A DNA stretch of 64,000 bases, from assembly GCF_017968885.1 (NCBI RefSeq), contig NZ_CP072913.1, forward strand, positions 372,001-436,000, written 5' to 3'. This DNA is from Pseudomonas sp. Tri1 (GTDB lineage Bacteria; Pseudomonadota; Gammaproteobacteria; Pseudomonadales; Pseudomonadaceae). The position numbers were made by a program, and so were the translations under genes. Below, one piece after another: positions 17,069-27,262 of this stretch. The notes under the pieces were generated by a model, which saw only the letters and a list, made by a program, of their open reading frames with translations, made no database searches and had not been told where the DNA came from. The first letter of the stretch is position 1; every line of letters begins with the position of its first letter.

Positions 17069-20000
17069 ATGCAATGGATATTGACGCTGTTGGGCCTGGC
17101 ACTGGGCTGGGTGGTGGATGAGTCGTTCGCCGATGCGCTGATAGGTGCGCTGGTGGGACTTGGCATCGCCCAGACCTTTGGCCTGAGCCGCCTCGCAGCC
17201 CAGGCCGCCAAGCAACAGGTTCTGTTGCAAGAGGCCCAGCAGAACGTGCTCACGCTGGAAGCACGCCTGGCGGTTCTCGAACGCGGTAAGGTGGCCGAAT
17301 CGAGTGAGCCGGCGTCGGCGCCCGAGGTTGTCGTACCCCAGGCCGCGAAGCCCGAGACGCGCACCGAGCCAGAACTCGTCTGGGAATTGCCGCCAGACCT
17401 CGAGCCGGCTGCCGCGATGGCTACCCAGGCCAGCCAGCCGTTGCCCGATGATATCTGGACCCCTGCGCCAGCGACTTCCAGCAGGCGTGCCGACCGCGAC
17501 TTTGCACCGTTGCCCCTGGAACCGATGGTTGCGGAGCCCGCGGCCCCTCGTGGCCCGAGTCTGTTCGACCGCGCCATGATGGGTGCACGCAACTGGTTGT
17601 TTGGCGGCAACACCGTGCTGCGGGTCGGCGTGGTGCTGTTGTTCCTCGGTCTGGCGTTCCTGCTGCGCTATGCCACTGAAGGTATGGTGGTACCGATCGA
17701 GCTGCGGTACGCCGGTGTTGCGGCCAGCGCCTTGGGCCTGCTGGGCCTGGGTTGGTGGCTGCGCCAACGCAACAGCAATTATGCATTGATGCTCCAGGGC
17801 ACCGGGATCGCGGTGCTGTACCTGACGGTGTTCGCCGCCATGCGCCTGCATCCGTTGCTCGACTCCAAGGCGGCCCTGGGCTTGCTGGTGGCGGTCACGG
17901 TGTTCTCAGCGATCCTGGCGGTGACCCAGAATGCCTTGGGCCTGGCCGCAGCCGCAGCGCTGGGCGGGTTTGCCGCGCCCATCCTGACTTCCACCGGCAG
18001 CGGCAACCACGTTGCCCTGTTCAGCTATTTCATCCTGCTCAATGCCGGCATCCTTGCGATTGCCTGGTTCAAGGCCTGGCGCCTGCTCAACATGATTGGC
18101 TTTGTCGGCACCTTCGGTATCGGTTTCGCTTGGGGCCTGCGCTCGTACGCGCCGGAGCTGCTTTGGAGCACCGAGCCGTTCCTGATTCTGTTCTTCCTGA
18201 TGTACCTGGCGATTGGCTTGTTGTTCACCCGTCGCAAACTGTTGGAAATGAACGATGCTCCCGAGGATGGCAGTCGGGATGCGGTGTTGCGCTGGTCGGC
18301 GCGCAAGGGCGATTACGTGGACGGTACGATGTTGTTCGCGCCGCCGCTGGTGGGCTTCGGCCTGCAGTTCGCGTTGGTGCAGCATTTGGAATTTGCCGCT
18401 GCGTTCAGCGCCCTGGCCCTGGGCATGATCTACATGGGCCTGGCTCGGGTGCTGATGGGGGGGCGCGCCTTGCTGCTGGCTGAAACCTGCCTGGCCTTGG
18501 GGGTGATTTTTGCCAGCCTGGCGATTCCATTGGGGCTCGACGCCCGCTGGACCTCGGCGGCCTGGGCCGTGGAGGGCGCGGGGATCTTCTGGCTGGGCCT
18601 GCGCCAGCAACGCCCCTTGGCCCGGGCCTTTGCCTTGTTACTGCAACTGGGCTCGGCGCTGGCCTTCATCAGCGAACTGCGTCCCGGCGAAGGCAGCCTG
18701 CTCGATGGCGCCCCGTTGGGCGCGTTGATGCTTGGCGGCGCCTTGCTGTTCACCTTCTACCAACTGCGCAAGGCTGCGCCGGAGCTCACCTCCAATTGGG
18801 AGCGCCAGGGTTTACCGGTGTTGGCTGTCCTGGGGCTCAGCTTCCTGTATTTGCTGGCGCCGCTGTTTTTCTTCACCCAAGGCACCGCTATCGCCTGGGC
18901 CCTGGCCGGTTTGGTGACGCTGTTTGTGGGCCTGCGCCTGCAATCGCGCAGCTTCCTGTTCACCGCGTTTGCGGTGCAACTGCTCGGTGGTGCGCTGTTC
19001 CTGTTGCGCCTGCAGGGTGCCGAGGGCGACTCGGCGGCGGTGTTCAGCGCCGGCTGGAGCGGTTTGCTCAGCGCCTCCCTGATCGGCCTGGCGTTGATTG
19101 GCGGCATGTTGCTGGCGGCGCGCGATGACATGGTGCGCAACGATGTCCGGTTGCTGCGCGGGTTGTCAGTGGTGTTGCTGGCGGGGCTGGTGCTGATCAA
19201 TCTCGCGGTGCTGTTCGTCCTGCCTTGGCAAACCGCGAGCGGGGTGTGGGCGGCCAGCGGTCTGCTGATCATCTGGCTGAGCCTGTACTTGAAGCAGCGA
19301 GTGAGCTTTGTGTTCGGCCTGCTGTTGCAACTGCTCGGCGGTGCGGCGTTCCTGACGGCGGGGCCGGCGCTGCTGGGGCCGCTCAATACCGAGGATTTGC
19401 GACCTCTGGCCCATAGCGGGTTCTGGACACCGCTGGTGTTGGGCCTGGCGGCGTTGGTGGGGGCGTGGCGACTGCAGCGTGGCCATGCGGCAGCGGAATT
19501 CGAAGCCCTGAGCTTGCAGCGTCTGTCTGAGCTGTTGTTGATCTGGGGAGGCGGTTGGTGGGCCCTGGCGTGGGTCAGCGAAGTGCTGCGCTTTGCCCCG
19601 GTGAACCTGCAGGGCAGTTTGCTGCTGTTCGTCGCGGCGATCAGTGTGGCGCTGTGGACCGTCTTGGCGCTGCGTTTGAACTGGCCGGCGCTGGGGCTGC
19701 TGTGCACCTTGTTGATTCCGGCGGCGGGCTGTGTGCTGGTGGCAATGGGGCACAGCTACTATCACCCGGCCGCGGATTTCGGTTGGCTGGCCTGGCTGGC
19801 GGTATTTGGCGTGCACTTCCTCTCGCTCAAGCGCCTGGCGCCGATGCTGCCGGCCCAGGCGCGCAGTACCGCCCATGTGCTCGGTTGCTGGTTGCTGATG
19901 GCGGTGTTGATGCTGGAGTTGCGTTACGGCCTGCTGTTGCTGTCCGAGCAGTACAACGCCTGGCGCTGGTTGGGTTGGGCGATCTTGCCGAGCCTGTACC

Positions 20001-20692
20001 TGGTGTTGATGGCCGCGCCGCGTGCCTGGCCGTGGCCGGTCTCGGCCCAGCCGCGCGAATATCGTATTTACGCCGCGGCACCCATGGCGCTGTTGATGCT
20101 CGGTTGGTTCTGGCTGACCAACACCTTCAGCGATGGCACCGCGGAGCCATTGCCTTATGTGCCGCTGCTCAATCCCTTGGAGCTGGGCCTGCTGTTCGCC
20201 TTGTTCGGTGTCTATGTGTGGGCCCGCAACGCCGTGGCGCAATCGACGAACCGTTGGAGTCGCGTCGGACACATCGCCCAGTTGGTCGCCGGCGTGTCGT
20301 TGTTCGCCTTCTTCACCGCCCTGGTGATGCGCAGCGCCCACCAGTGGATGGGGGTGCCGTTCGAGCTGGATGCGTTGCTGGAGTCCATGTTCGTACAGGC
20401 CGGGCTGTCCATCGTCTGGACCCTGATCGCCCTGGGCTTGATGATTGGTGGGCATCTGCGGCATCGGCGTGAAGTGTGGCTGATCGGCGCGGCGTTGATT
20501 GCCGTGGTCGTGGCCAAGCTGTTCTTTGTTGAATTGAGTAACCGTGGCGGTCTGGCGCGGATCGTGTCGTTTATCGGTGTGGGTGTCTTGCTGCTGGTGG
20601 TCGGCTACTTCGCGCCACTGCCGCCAAAGCGTCCGGAAGCGGCCTCGCCGGCCGAACCGCCGATGCCTGTCAATGAGGGAGTGTCGTCTTGA
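17069..20692 (+). CDS. DUF2339 large polytopic membrane protein
   Basis: This 1207-residue protein starts with a hydrophobic segment (WILTLLGLALGWVVD). A coiled-coil-like stretch (about residues 45-70) and a Pro/Ala/Glu-rich linker to about residue 165 follow. The rest, from NWLFGGNTVLRVGVVLLFLG, is more than twenty predicted membrane helices, rich in Leu, Ala, Trp and Gly. This matches DUF2339 family proteins, whose function is unknown. The GGNTVLRVGVVLLFLGLAFL stretch is the most family-like feature. It overlaps the DUF3999 gene by four bases, so the two products probably act together at the inner membrane. Confidence 0.88.
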   Translation: MQWILTLLGLALGWVVDESFADALIGALVGLGIAQTFGLSRLAAQAAKQQVLLQEAQQNVLTLEARLAVLERGKVAESSEPASAPEVVVPQAAKPETRTEPELVWELPPDLEPAAAMATQASQPLPDDIWTPAPATSSRRADRDFAPLPLEPMVAEPAAPRGPSLFDRAMMGARNWLFGGNTVLRVGVVLLFLGLAFLLRYATEGMVVPIELRYAGVAASALGLLGLGWWLRQRNSNYALMLQGTGIAVLYLTVFAAMRLHPLLDSKAALGLLVAVTVFSAILAVTQNALGLAAAAALGGFAAPILTSTGSGNHVALFSYFILLNAGILAIAWFKAWRLLNMIGFVGTFGIGFAWGLRSYAPELLWSTEPFLILFFLMYLAIGLLFTRRKLLEMNDAPEDGSRDAVLRWSARKGDYVDGTMLFAPPLVGFGLQFALVQHLEFAAAFSALALGMIYMGLARVLMGGRALLLAETCLALGVIFASLAIPLGLDARWTSAAWAVEGAGIFWLGLRQQRPLARAFALLLQLGSALAFISELRPGEGSLLDGAPLGALMLGGALLFTFYQLRKAAPELTSNWERQGLPVLAVLGLSFLYLLAPLFFFTQGTAIAWALAGLVTLFVGLRLQSRSFLFTAFAVQLLGGALFLLRLQGAEGDSAAVFSAGWSGLLSASLIGLALIGGMLLAARDDMVRNDVRLLRGLSVVLLAGLVLINLAVLFVLPWQTASGVWAASGLLIIWLSLYLKQRVSFVFGLLLQLLGGAAFLTAGPALLGPLNTEDLRPLAHSGFWTPLVLGLAALVGAWRLQRGHAAAEFEALSLQRLSELLLIWGGGWWALAWVSEVLRFAPVNLQGSLLLFVAAISVALWTVLALRLNWPALGLLCTLLIPAAGCVLVAMGHSYYHPAADFGWLAWLAVFGVHFLSLKRLAPMLPAQARSTAHVLGCWLLMAVLMLELRYGLLLLSEQYNAWRWLGWAILPSLYLVLMAAPRAWPWPVSAQPREYRIYAAAPMALLMLGWFWLTNTFSDGTAEPLPYVPLLNPLELGLLFALFGVYVWARNAVAQSTNRWSRVGHIAQLVAGVSLFAFFTALVMRSAHQWMGVPFELDALLESMFVQAGLSIVWTLIALGLMIGGHLRHRREVWLIGAALIAVVVAKLFFVELSNRGGLARIVSFIGVGVLLLVVGYFAPLPPKRPEAASPAEPPMPVNEGVSS

Positions 20693-22065
20693 GTCGCAAG
20701 TTGAGTCGGATCGGGCTGGGTGTGGTCGGGTTGTGGGTGGCATTGTCGGCTACGGCCCAGGAGCAACCGGCGGACTTTGCCCATCAGGTGCCGCTGGTCT
20801 TGAGTGGCGAAGGGCCTTGGTATCGCCTCCCATTGCCGTTGGATGTTCAGTTGCAGGCGCGACAGACCGACCTGAGCGATCTGCGGGTTTTCAACGCGGC
20901 CGGGCAAGCCCAGGCCTATGCATTGGTTCACGAGTCGGCCCAGAGCCGGGAAAACCGCATCCTTACCGATGTGAAGTGGTTCCCGCTGTACAACGCCGCC
21001 GATGACAACGAGCGCGCGCCCAGTGTGCGAGTGCAATCGAACGCCAATGGCACGCTGGTGGAAGTCCAGCCATCGAGTCGGCTCGAGGCGGGGGAGGAAG
21101 AGCTGCGTGGCTGGCTGTTGGATGCCAGCGCGATCAAGGCACCGCTGCAGCAGTTGATTCTCGACTGGACCAGCGAGCGCGACGGTTTCCAGCGCTTCAC
21201 CATCGAGGCCAGTGACGACTTGCAATACTGGCAGTCATGGGGTGAAGGCCAGGTGGCGCGCCTGACCTTTGCCGATGAGCGGGTCGAGCAGCATGAGGTG
21301 AACCTGCCGGGGCAACCGGCGCGCTATCTGCGGTTGTTGTGGGATTCGCCGTCCTCCGCGCCGGTGCTGACCTCGGCCCAGTTGCAAAGCGCCAGCCGCG
21401 AAAGCCTGCCGTTGCCGTTGGTCTGGTCGAAACCTTTGGCTGGCGCCACCACGAAGGCCGGTGAATACACCTGGCAACTGCCCATGGGGCTGAATATCGA
21501 ACAGGTGCAGGTCGACCTGAGCCAAGCCAACAGCCTGGCGCCGGTGACCCTGGCCGGGCGCCGGGAAAGCAGTCTGCCATGGCAGCCGATGGGCAGTGGC
21601 TTGCTGTATCGCCTGACTCAGAACGGCCAGGATGTGTTGCAGAACCAACTGCAACTGTCCGGCCAGACGGTCCAGCAATTGAAGCTGACGGTGGACGAGC
21701 GTGGCGGTGGCCTGGGTAGTGAAGCCCCGGCCCTGCGCTTTGCCGTACGGCCGACCCAGGTGGTGTTCCTGGCACGCGGCGAAGGGCCCTACAGCCTGGC
21801 GCTGGGCAGCGCGACGGTGAAAGCCGCCAGCTTGCCATTGACGACGCTGGTGCCCGATTACAAACCGTCACGCCTGGCGGCCCTGGGTACGGCGACGGTG
21901 AGTGGGCTGGCAACCTCGACACCGGAGGCGGCCGCTGCAACCACGCCTGCAACGGTCGAGACCAACTGGAAGAAAATCGGCTTGTGGGCGGTGTTGTTGA
22001 TCAGTGTGCTGTTCCTCGCGGCGATGGCGTTCAGCTTGTTGCGCAAGCCGCCGGTCAAGAGTTGA
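20689..22065 (+). CDS. DUF3999 exported, membrane-anchored protein
   Basis: This 458-residue protein has a signal peptide (GLGVVGLWVALSATAQ) and a large beta-rich periplasmic region. The repeated RFTIEASDDLQYWQSWGEG and DLSQANSLAPVTLAGR suggest discoidin/galactose-binding-like folds. One C-terminal membrane helix (LWAVLLISVLFLAAMAFSLL) ends in a short basic tail. It starts at TTG, overlapping the DUF2339 stop by four bases (TTGA), so expression is coupled. DUF3999 proteins have no known function. The lectin-like fold is an inference from sequence pattern only. Confidence 0.85.
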   Translation: MSRKLSRIGLGVVGLWVALSATAQEQPADFAHQVPLVLSGEGPWYRLPLPLDVQLQARQTDLSDLRVFNAAGQAQAYALVHESAQSRENRILTDVKWFPLYNAADDNERAPSVRVQSNANGTLVEVQPSSRLEAGEEELRGWLLDASAIKAPLQQLILDWTSERDGFQRFTIEASDDLQYWQSWGEGQVARLTFADERVEQHEVNLPGQPARYLRLLWDSPSSAPVLTSAQLQSASRESLPLPLVWSKPLAGATTKAGEYTWQLPMGLNIEQVQVDLSQANSLAPVTLAGRRESSLPWQPMGSGLLYRLTQNGQDVLQNQLQLSGQTVQQLKLTVDERGGGLGSEAPALRFAVRPTQVVFLARGEGPYSLALGSATVKAASLPLTTLVPDYKPSRLAALGTATVSGLATSTPEAAAATTPATVETNWKKIGLWAVLLISVLFLAAMAFSLLRKPPVKS

Positions 22066-22074
22066 GGTGCATTC

Positions 22075-22155
22075 ATCGCGAGCAAGCTCGCCCCCACAGT
22101 TGACCGAGTTGTTTCGACAAACGCGGTCTATTGTGGGAGCGGGCTTGCTCGCAAT
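22075..22155. repeat. REP pair, diverged copies
   Basis: The left copy reads ATCGCGAGCAAGCTCGCCCC and the right GGGAGCGGGCTTGCTCGCAA. Both arms carry substitutions against the consensus, and the inner spacer is about 33 bases. Confidence 0.85.
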
Positions 22156-22300
22156 GGCGTCCTCTCAATCAACAGAAATACCCAAGCGAGCCGCTACCCC
22201 GTGAACTCAATCCTCCATTCCCCGTCTCATAGGAGGAATTAAGTCCCGACTCGCGCTAAACTGCGCTGGTTTTTCCGCCCCCTATTCTTCGGAGCCGTCC

Positions 22301-23311
22301 ATGTCCCGCGTTACCTTGAGTCGCTATTTGATTGAGCAGACCCGTAGCAACAACACCCCTGCCGATCTGCGCTTTTTGATCGAAGTGGTGGCGCGTGCGT
22401 GCAAGGAGATCAGCCACGCCGTCTCCAAAGGCGCACTGGGTGGTGTCCTGGGCAGCATGGGCACTGAAAACGTGCAGGGCGAAGTGCAGAAGAAGCTCGA
22501 CGTGCTTTCCAACGAAATCCTGCTTGAAGCCAACGAATGGGGCGGCCACCTGGCCGGCATGGCGTCCGAGGAAATGGACAATGCCTACCAGATCCCGGGC
22601 AAATACCCCAAGGGTGCCTACCTGCTGGTATTCGACCCCCTGGACGGTTCGTCGAACATCGACATCAACGCGCCAGTCGGCACCATTTTCTCGGTACTGC
22701 GTTGCCCGAACGAATACCTGAGCCAGAACGAAGCCCTGAATGAAAAGGCGTTCCTGCAGCCAGGCACCCAGCAGGTTGCCGCCGGTTATGCCATCTACGG
22801 CCCGCAGACCATGCTAGTGCTGACCTTGGGCGACGGCGTCAAAGGCTTCACCCTGGACCGCGAGATGGGCAGCTTCGTCCTGACCCACGAAGACATCACC
22901 ATTCCTGAAACCACCCAGGAATTCGCCATCAACATGTCCAACCAGCGTCATTGGGAAGCCCCGGTAAAACGCTACGTCGAAGAATTGCTGGCGGGCGAAG
23001 AAGGTCCGCTGAAGAAGAACTACAACATGCGTTGGGTCGCCGCGATGGTTGCCGATGTGCACCGGATCCTCACCCGTGGCGGTCTGTTCATGTACCCACG
23101 CGACAGCCGCGAACCGTCCAAGCCGGGCAAACTGCGCCTGATGTATGAAGCCAACCCGATGTCGTTCCTGGTGGAGCAGGCGGGTGGTGCTTCCACCGAC
23201 GGTCACCAGCGTATCCTCGACATCCAGCCTGAAGGCCTGCACCAGCGTGTGGCGGTGTTCCTTGGTTCCAAGGAAGAAGTCGCCCGCGCCACGGCCTACC
23301 ACAAGGAATAA
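22301..23311 (+). CDS. fbp: fructose-1,6-bisphosphatase class 1
   Basis: Fbp hydrolyses fructose-1,6-bisphosphate to fructose-6-phosphate in gluconeogenesis. The 336-residue product contains the metal-binding [20 protein letters not shown], upstream acidic residues at ASEEMD, substrate-site [23 protein letters not shown] and [20 protein letters not shown]. All match class I FBPase. It lies three bases before the DUF924 gene, so the two are probably co-transcribed. Confidence 0.97.
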   Translation: MSRVTLSRYLIEQTRSNNTPADLRFLIEVVARACKEISHAVSKGALGGVLGSMGTENVQGEVQKKLDVLSNEILLEANEWGGHLAGMASEEMDNAYQIPGKYPKGAYLLVFDPLDGSSNIDINAPVGTIFSVLRCPNEYLSQNEALNEKAFLQPGTQQVAAGYAIYGPQTMLVLTLGDGVKGFTLDREMGSFVLTHEDITIPETTQEFAINMSNQRHWEAPVKRYVEELLAGEEGPLKKNYNMRWVAAMVADVHRILTRGGLFMYPRDSREPSKPGKLRLMYEANPMSFLVEQAGGASTDGHQRILDIQPEGLHQRVAVFLGSKEEVARATAYHKE

Positions 23312-23314
23312 GGC

Positions 23315-23911
23315 ATGGCCGAGCCCTGGCAGCCGTTGCTCGATTGGTGGTTCGGCTCAGCCGGCACACCGGACGAAATAGCCGCTGACAAGGGCAAGCT
23401 GTGGTTCGGCAAACGCCATGATCGCCAGGCGCGCGAGCGCTTCGGCGATCTGGTCGAGCAGGCACTGACCGGCGGATTGACCGACTGGGCGCAACGCCCG
23501 GAAGGTTGGCTGGCCTTGGTGCTCTCACTCGACCAACTCCCGCGAATGATTTTTCGCGACACCCCCAAGGCCTTTTCCGGCGACCTGCGTGCCCAAGCGC
23601 TAGTGGCCCAGGGCCTGGCGGCGGGTTTCGACCGGCAACTCAAGCCGATCCAGCGGGTGTTCATCTACCTGGTGCTCGAACACTGCGAAAACCTGGCGGT
23701 GCAGAACGAAGCCGTGTCACGGTTTATCGACCTGGTCCGAGAGCAACCCGAAGCGGATCGGGCGGTGTTTGAAGACAACCTGGATTATGCCGAACGGCAT
23801 CAGAAGATCATTGCCCGGTTTGGACGCTTTCCCCATCGCAATGCGGTGTTGGGGCGCGAGTCCACGGCTGAGGAAATCGAGTTCTTGAACAGGCCTGGGT
23901 CCAGGTTCTGA
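23315..23911 (+). CDS. DUF924 family protein
   Basis: This 198-residue soluble, helix-rich protein contains WFG near the N-terminus and the family hallmarks LALVLSLDQLPRMIFRDTP, FIYLVLEHCENLAVQNEAV and HQKIIARFGRFPHRNAVLGR. The fold of DUF924 is TPR-like as far as is known, and no biochemical role is established. It directly follows fbp with a three-base gap, suggesting co-expression. A REP pair follows the stop. Confidence 0.9.
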   Translation: MAEPWQPLLDWWFGSAGTPDEIAADKGKLWFGKRHDRQARERFGDLVEQALTGGLTDWAQRPEGWLALVLSLDQLPRMIFRDTPKAFSGDLRAQALVAQGLAAGFDRQLKPIQRVFIYLVLEHCENLAVQNEAVSRFIDLVREQPEADRAVFEDNLDYAERHQKIIARFGRFPHRNAVLGRESTAEEIEFLNRPGSRF

Positions 23912-23936
23912 TTTTTGCTGTGAGGCTGATGCCGCT

Positions 23937-24017
23937 ATCGCGGGCAAGCCCGCTCCCACATTCGACCGCGTGCTAACAGTAGGCTCGGTTCAATGTGGGA
24001 GCGAGCTTGCTCGCGAT
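23937..24017. repeat. REP pair, one arm variant
   Basis: The left arm carries the GGGCAAGCCCGC variant and the right arm the common GAGCGAGCTTGCTCGC form, about 33 bases apart. It separates the DUF924 gene and the convergent chemoreceptor gene. Confidence 0.88.
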
Positions 24018-24033
24018 GGGGCCAGTCCAGGCG

Positions 24034-25926
24034 CTAGATTCGGAAGCTGCCTACCAACTGCTTCAACCGCGCCGCCTGCTGTTCCAGGTCAGCACAGGCG
24101 CGCAAGGTAGCCTGCAGGTTTTCCACGCCTTCCTGGTTCAGCGTGTTGATCTCGGTGATGTCGACATTGATCGATTCCACCACGGCGGTCTGTTCTTCGG
24201 TGGCGGTGGCCACGGACTGGTTCATGCCGTCGATTTCACCGATGCGCTGGGTCACGCTGCCCAGGCGTTCGCCGGCCTGGTTGGCGATGCCGACGCTGCT
24301 TTCGCTCTGGCGCTGGCTGTCGGTCATGGTCAGCACCGCTTCCCGGGCGCCGACTTGCAGTTCTTCGATCATCTTCTGCACTTGCTGCGCCGAATCCTGG
24401 GTGCGGTGGGCGAGGTTGCGCACTTCATCGGCCACCACCGCGAAGCCGCGTCCGGCTTCACCGGCCCGGGCGGCTTCGATGGCGGCATTCAGGGCGAGCA
24501 GGTTGGTCTGCTGGGAAATGCTGGTGATCACCTCCAGGATCTGGCCGATGTTCACCGTGTTGCTGTTCAGGGTTTCGATGTTGCCGCATGAATCGCTGAT
24601 CTTGGCTGACAACTGCTGCATGGCGGCGATGGTTTTATCCACCACGTGCTGGCCGTCTTCAGCCAGGCTGCGGGCATCGCTGGAGTGCTGCGAAGCGAGG
24701 GCGGCGTTCTGGGCGATTTCCTGGGCGGCGGCGCCGAGTTGGTTGATGGCTGCGGCTACGCTGCTGGTGCGCGACGCCTGCTGGTCGGAGTTGAACATCG
24801 ACGAGTTGGACGCACTGACCACGCGCAGGGCGACTTCATTGACCTGGCCGGTGGCCGAGGCTACCTCACGGATCGAGGTATGGATGCGCTCGACAAAACG
24901 GTTGAACGAAGTACCCAGGGCGCCGAACTCATCGTGGCCATGGATGACCAGGCGTCGGGTCAGGTCGCCTTCGCCTTCGGCGATGTCATGCATGGCGCGG
25001 CCCATGGTCAGCAGCGGTTGCATCAGCACGCGGATCAACATGCCCAGTAGGGCGATGATGAACACCACGGCAATGGTCATGGCGATCAGTGCCGAGGTCC
25101 GGAACTCGCTGAGCATCGCCAGGGCGGTGTCCTTGTCGAGCACCAGTGCCACATACCAATCGGCCCCCGGCAAACCATTGACGTGGGTGAAGGAGATGAA
25201 CTGGGTCTTGCCGTCGAGCTCGACCTCTTTGACGCCCGGGCTGATTTGCGGTGCACCGTTGGGGTAGGCCTCGGCCAGGGTCTTGAGTACGCGCTTGCTG
25301 TCGGGGTGGATGAGGATCTTGCCGTCGGCGCTGACGATGAACGCATGGCCGTGGCCGCCGAAATTCAGCGAGTTGATGATGGCGCTGACGCTGGACAGGT
25401 CGATGTCTGCACCGGCCACGCCGATCATCTGGTTCTGGTGCTGCACGGGGGTGGCGACGGTGATCACCAGTTTGCCCGACGAGGCGGCAATGTAGGGCTC
25501 GGTCACGATGGTTTGCTGTGCGCTACTGGCGGCCTTGTACCAGCCACGGGCGCGGGGGTCGTAATCGGCGGCGCGATTGCCGGCCGGTACCGAGAACATC
25601 ACGCCGTCGGTGCCACCGAAATAGCTGAGCTGAAAATTGCTGGTGTATGCCGGCAGGCCCACGGCGCGTTTGAGGCTGTCGGCGCTGCTGCCGTCTACGG
25701 CGATCTGCTGGGCCAGCGATTGCAGCAATTGGATACGGCCTTCGACCCACGTCTGGATGTTACGACTGGTCAGGTTGCCGAGTTCCTGCATGGAGGTTTC
25801 GGTGCTGGCGTGCAGGCTTTGGCGCTGCCGATAGTCGTTGAACAGGATGAAACAAGCGAATGCAACGGCTACCACGAGAGCAGCAGCCAGCAGTATTTTG
25901 TGGCTGAATTTCATGTTTCTGGTCAT
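24034..25926 (-). CDS. methyl-accepting chemotaxis protein with double-Cache sensor (PctA-like)
   Basis: This is a transmembrane chemoreceptor of about 630 residues. Helix TM1 ([19 protein letters not shown]) is followed by a periplasmic dCache region, TM2 ([20 protein letters not shown]), HAMP and the signalling hairpin, whose tip is [20 protein letters not shown]. The Cache region carries YDPRARGWY and later VAGADIDL, the arrangement seen in amino-acid receptors of the Pseudomonas PctA/B/C type. An L-amino-acid ligand is therefore likely but not proven. The ATG at 25926 is chosen over a GTG at 25935; another Met lies at 25914. A FliA-like -10 precedes it. Confidence 0.88.
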   Translation of the reverse strand: MTRNMKFSHKILLAAALVVAVAFACFILFNDYRQRQSLHASTETSMQELGNLTSRNIQTWVEGRIQLLQSLAQQIAVDGSSADSLKRAVGLPAYTSNFQLSYFGGTDGVMFSVPAGNRAADYDPRARGWYKAASSAQQTIVTEPYIAASSGKLVITVATPVQHQNQMIGVAGADIDLSSVSAIINSLNFGGHGHAFIVSADGKILIHPDSKRVLKTLAEAYPNGAPQISPGVKEVELDGKTQFISFTHVNGLPGADWYVALVLDKDTALAMLSEFRTSALIAMTIAVVFIIALLGMLIRVLMQPLLTMGRAMHDIAEGEGDLTRRLVIHGHDEFGALGTSFNRFVERIHTSIREVASATGQVNEVALRVVSASNSSMFNSDQQASRTSSVAAAINQLGAAAQEIAQNAALASQHSSDARSLAEDGQHVVDKTIAAMQQLSAKISDSCGNIETLNSNTVNIGQILEVITSISQQTNLLALNAAIEAARAGEAGRGFAVVADEVRNLAHRTQDSAQQVQKMIEELQVGAREAVLTMTDSQRQSESSVGIANQAGERLGSVTQRIGEIDGMNQSVATATEEQTAVVESINVDITEINTLNQEGVENLQATLRACADLEQQAARLKQLVGSFRI

Positions 25927-26003
25927 TAAGAACACTACCGCGGAGAGACGGGTCAGGACGGGGCGTCAATTTGCCATAACGCAGTAGATTGCGCTGTTTC
26001 TTT

Positions 26004-26011
26004 TTATCGGC
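26004..26011 (-). promoter_or_regulatory. FliA-type -10 element for the Cache chemoreceptor
   Basis: On the - strand GCCGATAA is an exact sigma-28 -10. The bases 11 upstream (TGATGGGA) match the -35 TAAAGTTT poorly. The predicted start is about 70 bases before the ATG at 25926. Confidence 0.5.
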
Positions 26012-26209
26012 GCAGGAACCCGTCCCATCAGCCGTCTGCGATTCCATTCCGACGAAATGCACGATGCTGTCACAAACTGAGTGTTTCACCTATGAAACAC
26101 CTGGCGAAGCCCAATAAATACCGGGGCCGTCGGGGAACCAGATAGGGGTTTTCTCTTCTAAGCTTCTGGTTGGCACCCTGCCACCCCCTTCCGTTCCAGG
26201 AGTTACACC

Positions 26210-26464
26210 ATGTCGCTGCGATCTATCGCCTTGTTGTTTGTATGCGTCGTACTGACTGCGTGCAGCAAGGTCAACCAGGAAAACTATTCGAAGCTGTCGG
26301 CTGGCATGCCCAAGTCCGAAGTCGAAACGTTACTGGGGAAACCGACCGATTGTTCAGGCGCGCTCGGCATGTCCAGTTGCACCTGGGGCGATCAGAAAAG
26401 CTTTATCAGCGTGCAGTACGCTGGTGACAAAGTGTTGATGTTTTCCGGCCAAGGCCTGAAGTAA
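26210..26464 (+). CDS. small lipoprotein, BamE/DUF3862-like
   Basis: This 84-residue protein has a lipoprotein signal peptide with lipobox LTAC (acyl-Cys at 18). After the Cys is a short domain, NYSKLSAGMPKSEVETLLGK, resembling the SmpA/BamE-type 'GMTKxEVxxLLGxP' repeat. Two further Cys (PTDCSGALGMSSCTW) may form a disulfide. Most likely it is attached to the outer membrane; the specific role is unknown. It lies before the lipocalin gene with a 107-base gap. Confidence 0.82.
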   Translation: MSLRSIALLFVCVVLTACSKVNQENYSKLSAGMPKSEVETLLGKPTDCSGALGMSSCTWGDQKSFISVQYAGDKVLMFSGQGLK

Positions 26465-26571
26465 ACCGGGGATAGTGTCCTGTGTGATCGGTTCTGCCAG
26501 TCAAGTTCGCCTTCGAATTTGAGCCGACGAACTCACCACGCAGGTCACTCAGTGCCCGCGGGAGAAAAATA

Positions 26572-27141
26572 ATGATGCGGTTAGTGTTAGTGTTTTTAGC
26601 TGGCCTGGTTTTGGCTGGCTGTGCCACTTCTGGCGAAGACCCGTTGGCACCCAAGACTGTCAACAGCGTCAACCTCAAGCGTTACCAAGGGACCTGGTAC
26701 GAGTTGGCCCGCCTGCCCATGTATTTCCAGCGCAATTGCGCCCAATCGGAAGCTCACTACACCCTCAAGCCTGACGGCAATATGGGTGTGCTCAATCGCT
26801 GCCTGACTTCGGACTGGCAGTGGGAAGAGGCCAAGGGCACTGCGACGCCACAGGTGCCGGGCAAGACCGACAAGCTCTGGGTCGAGTTCGACAACTGGTT
26901 TTCACGGATCGTGCCGGGCGTGGCGAAAGGGCAGTACTGGGTGTTGTACGTCAGCGACGACTACAAGACCGCCATCGTCGGCGACCCGAGCCGCCGCTAT
27001 ATGTGGCTGCTGTCCCGTACGCCGACCGTCAATAGCGTTGTGCGCGAAGAGCTGCTGAGCACGGCGCGTCAGCAGGGCTACGATACGACACGCTTGATCT
27101 GGCGCGCGTCGGATCGACAGATGGCCAAGACTTCAGACTAA
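26572..27141 (+). CDS. blc: outer-membrane lipocalin lipoprotein Blc
   Basis: This 189-residue protein has lipobox LAGC (acyl-Cys near 17-18). The bacterial lipocalin fold is marked by RYQGTWYELARLP, with the lipocalin GxW motif. It continues through QSEAHYTLKPDG, LWVEFDNWF, GQYWVLYVSDDYKTAIVGDP and YMWLLSRTP. Blc binds lipids or lysophospholipids at the outer membrane. The start could be either of two adjacent ATG codons (26572 or 26575). Confidence 0.93.
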   Translation: MMRLVLVFLAGLVLAGCATSGEDPLAPKTVNSVNLKRYQGTWYELARLPMYFQRNCAQSEAHYTLKPDGNMGVLNRCLTSDWQWEEAKGTATPQVPGKTDKLWVEFDNWFSRIVPGVAKGQYWVLYVSDDYKTAIVGDPSRRYMWLLSRTPTVNSVVREELLSTARQQGYDTTRLIWRASDRQMAKTSD

Positions 27142-27159
27142 TTGCCTCCCGAGAACCAA

Positions 27160-27249
27160 TGTGGGAGCGGGCTTGCTCGCGATGACGGACTTTCAATCAA
27201 CCTCAGTGTTGAATGAGAAGGCCTCATCGCGAGCAAGCTCGCTCCCACA
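27160..27249. repeat. REP pair (REPIN)
   Basis: TGTGGGAGCGGGCTTGCTCG on the left and the inverse of the standard form on the right, about 42 bases apart. It sits between blc and the convergent hutF. Confidence 0.9.
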
Positions 27250-27262
27250 TTTTTTATCCGCG

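Noticed and set aside
24034..25926. Grouping the Cache chemoreceptor with the three HBM receptors as one family expansion
   Set aside because: The sensor is a double-Cache type; only the signalling tip is shared, as in all receptors.
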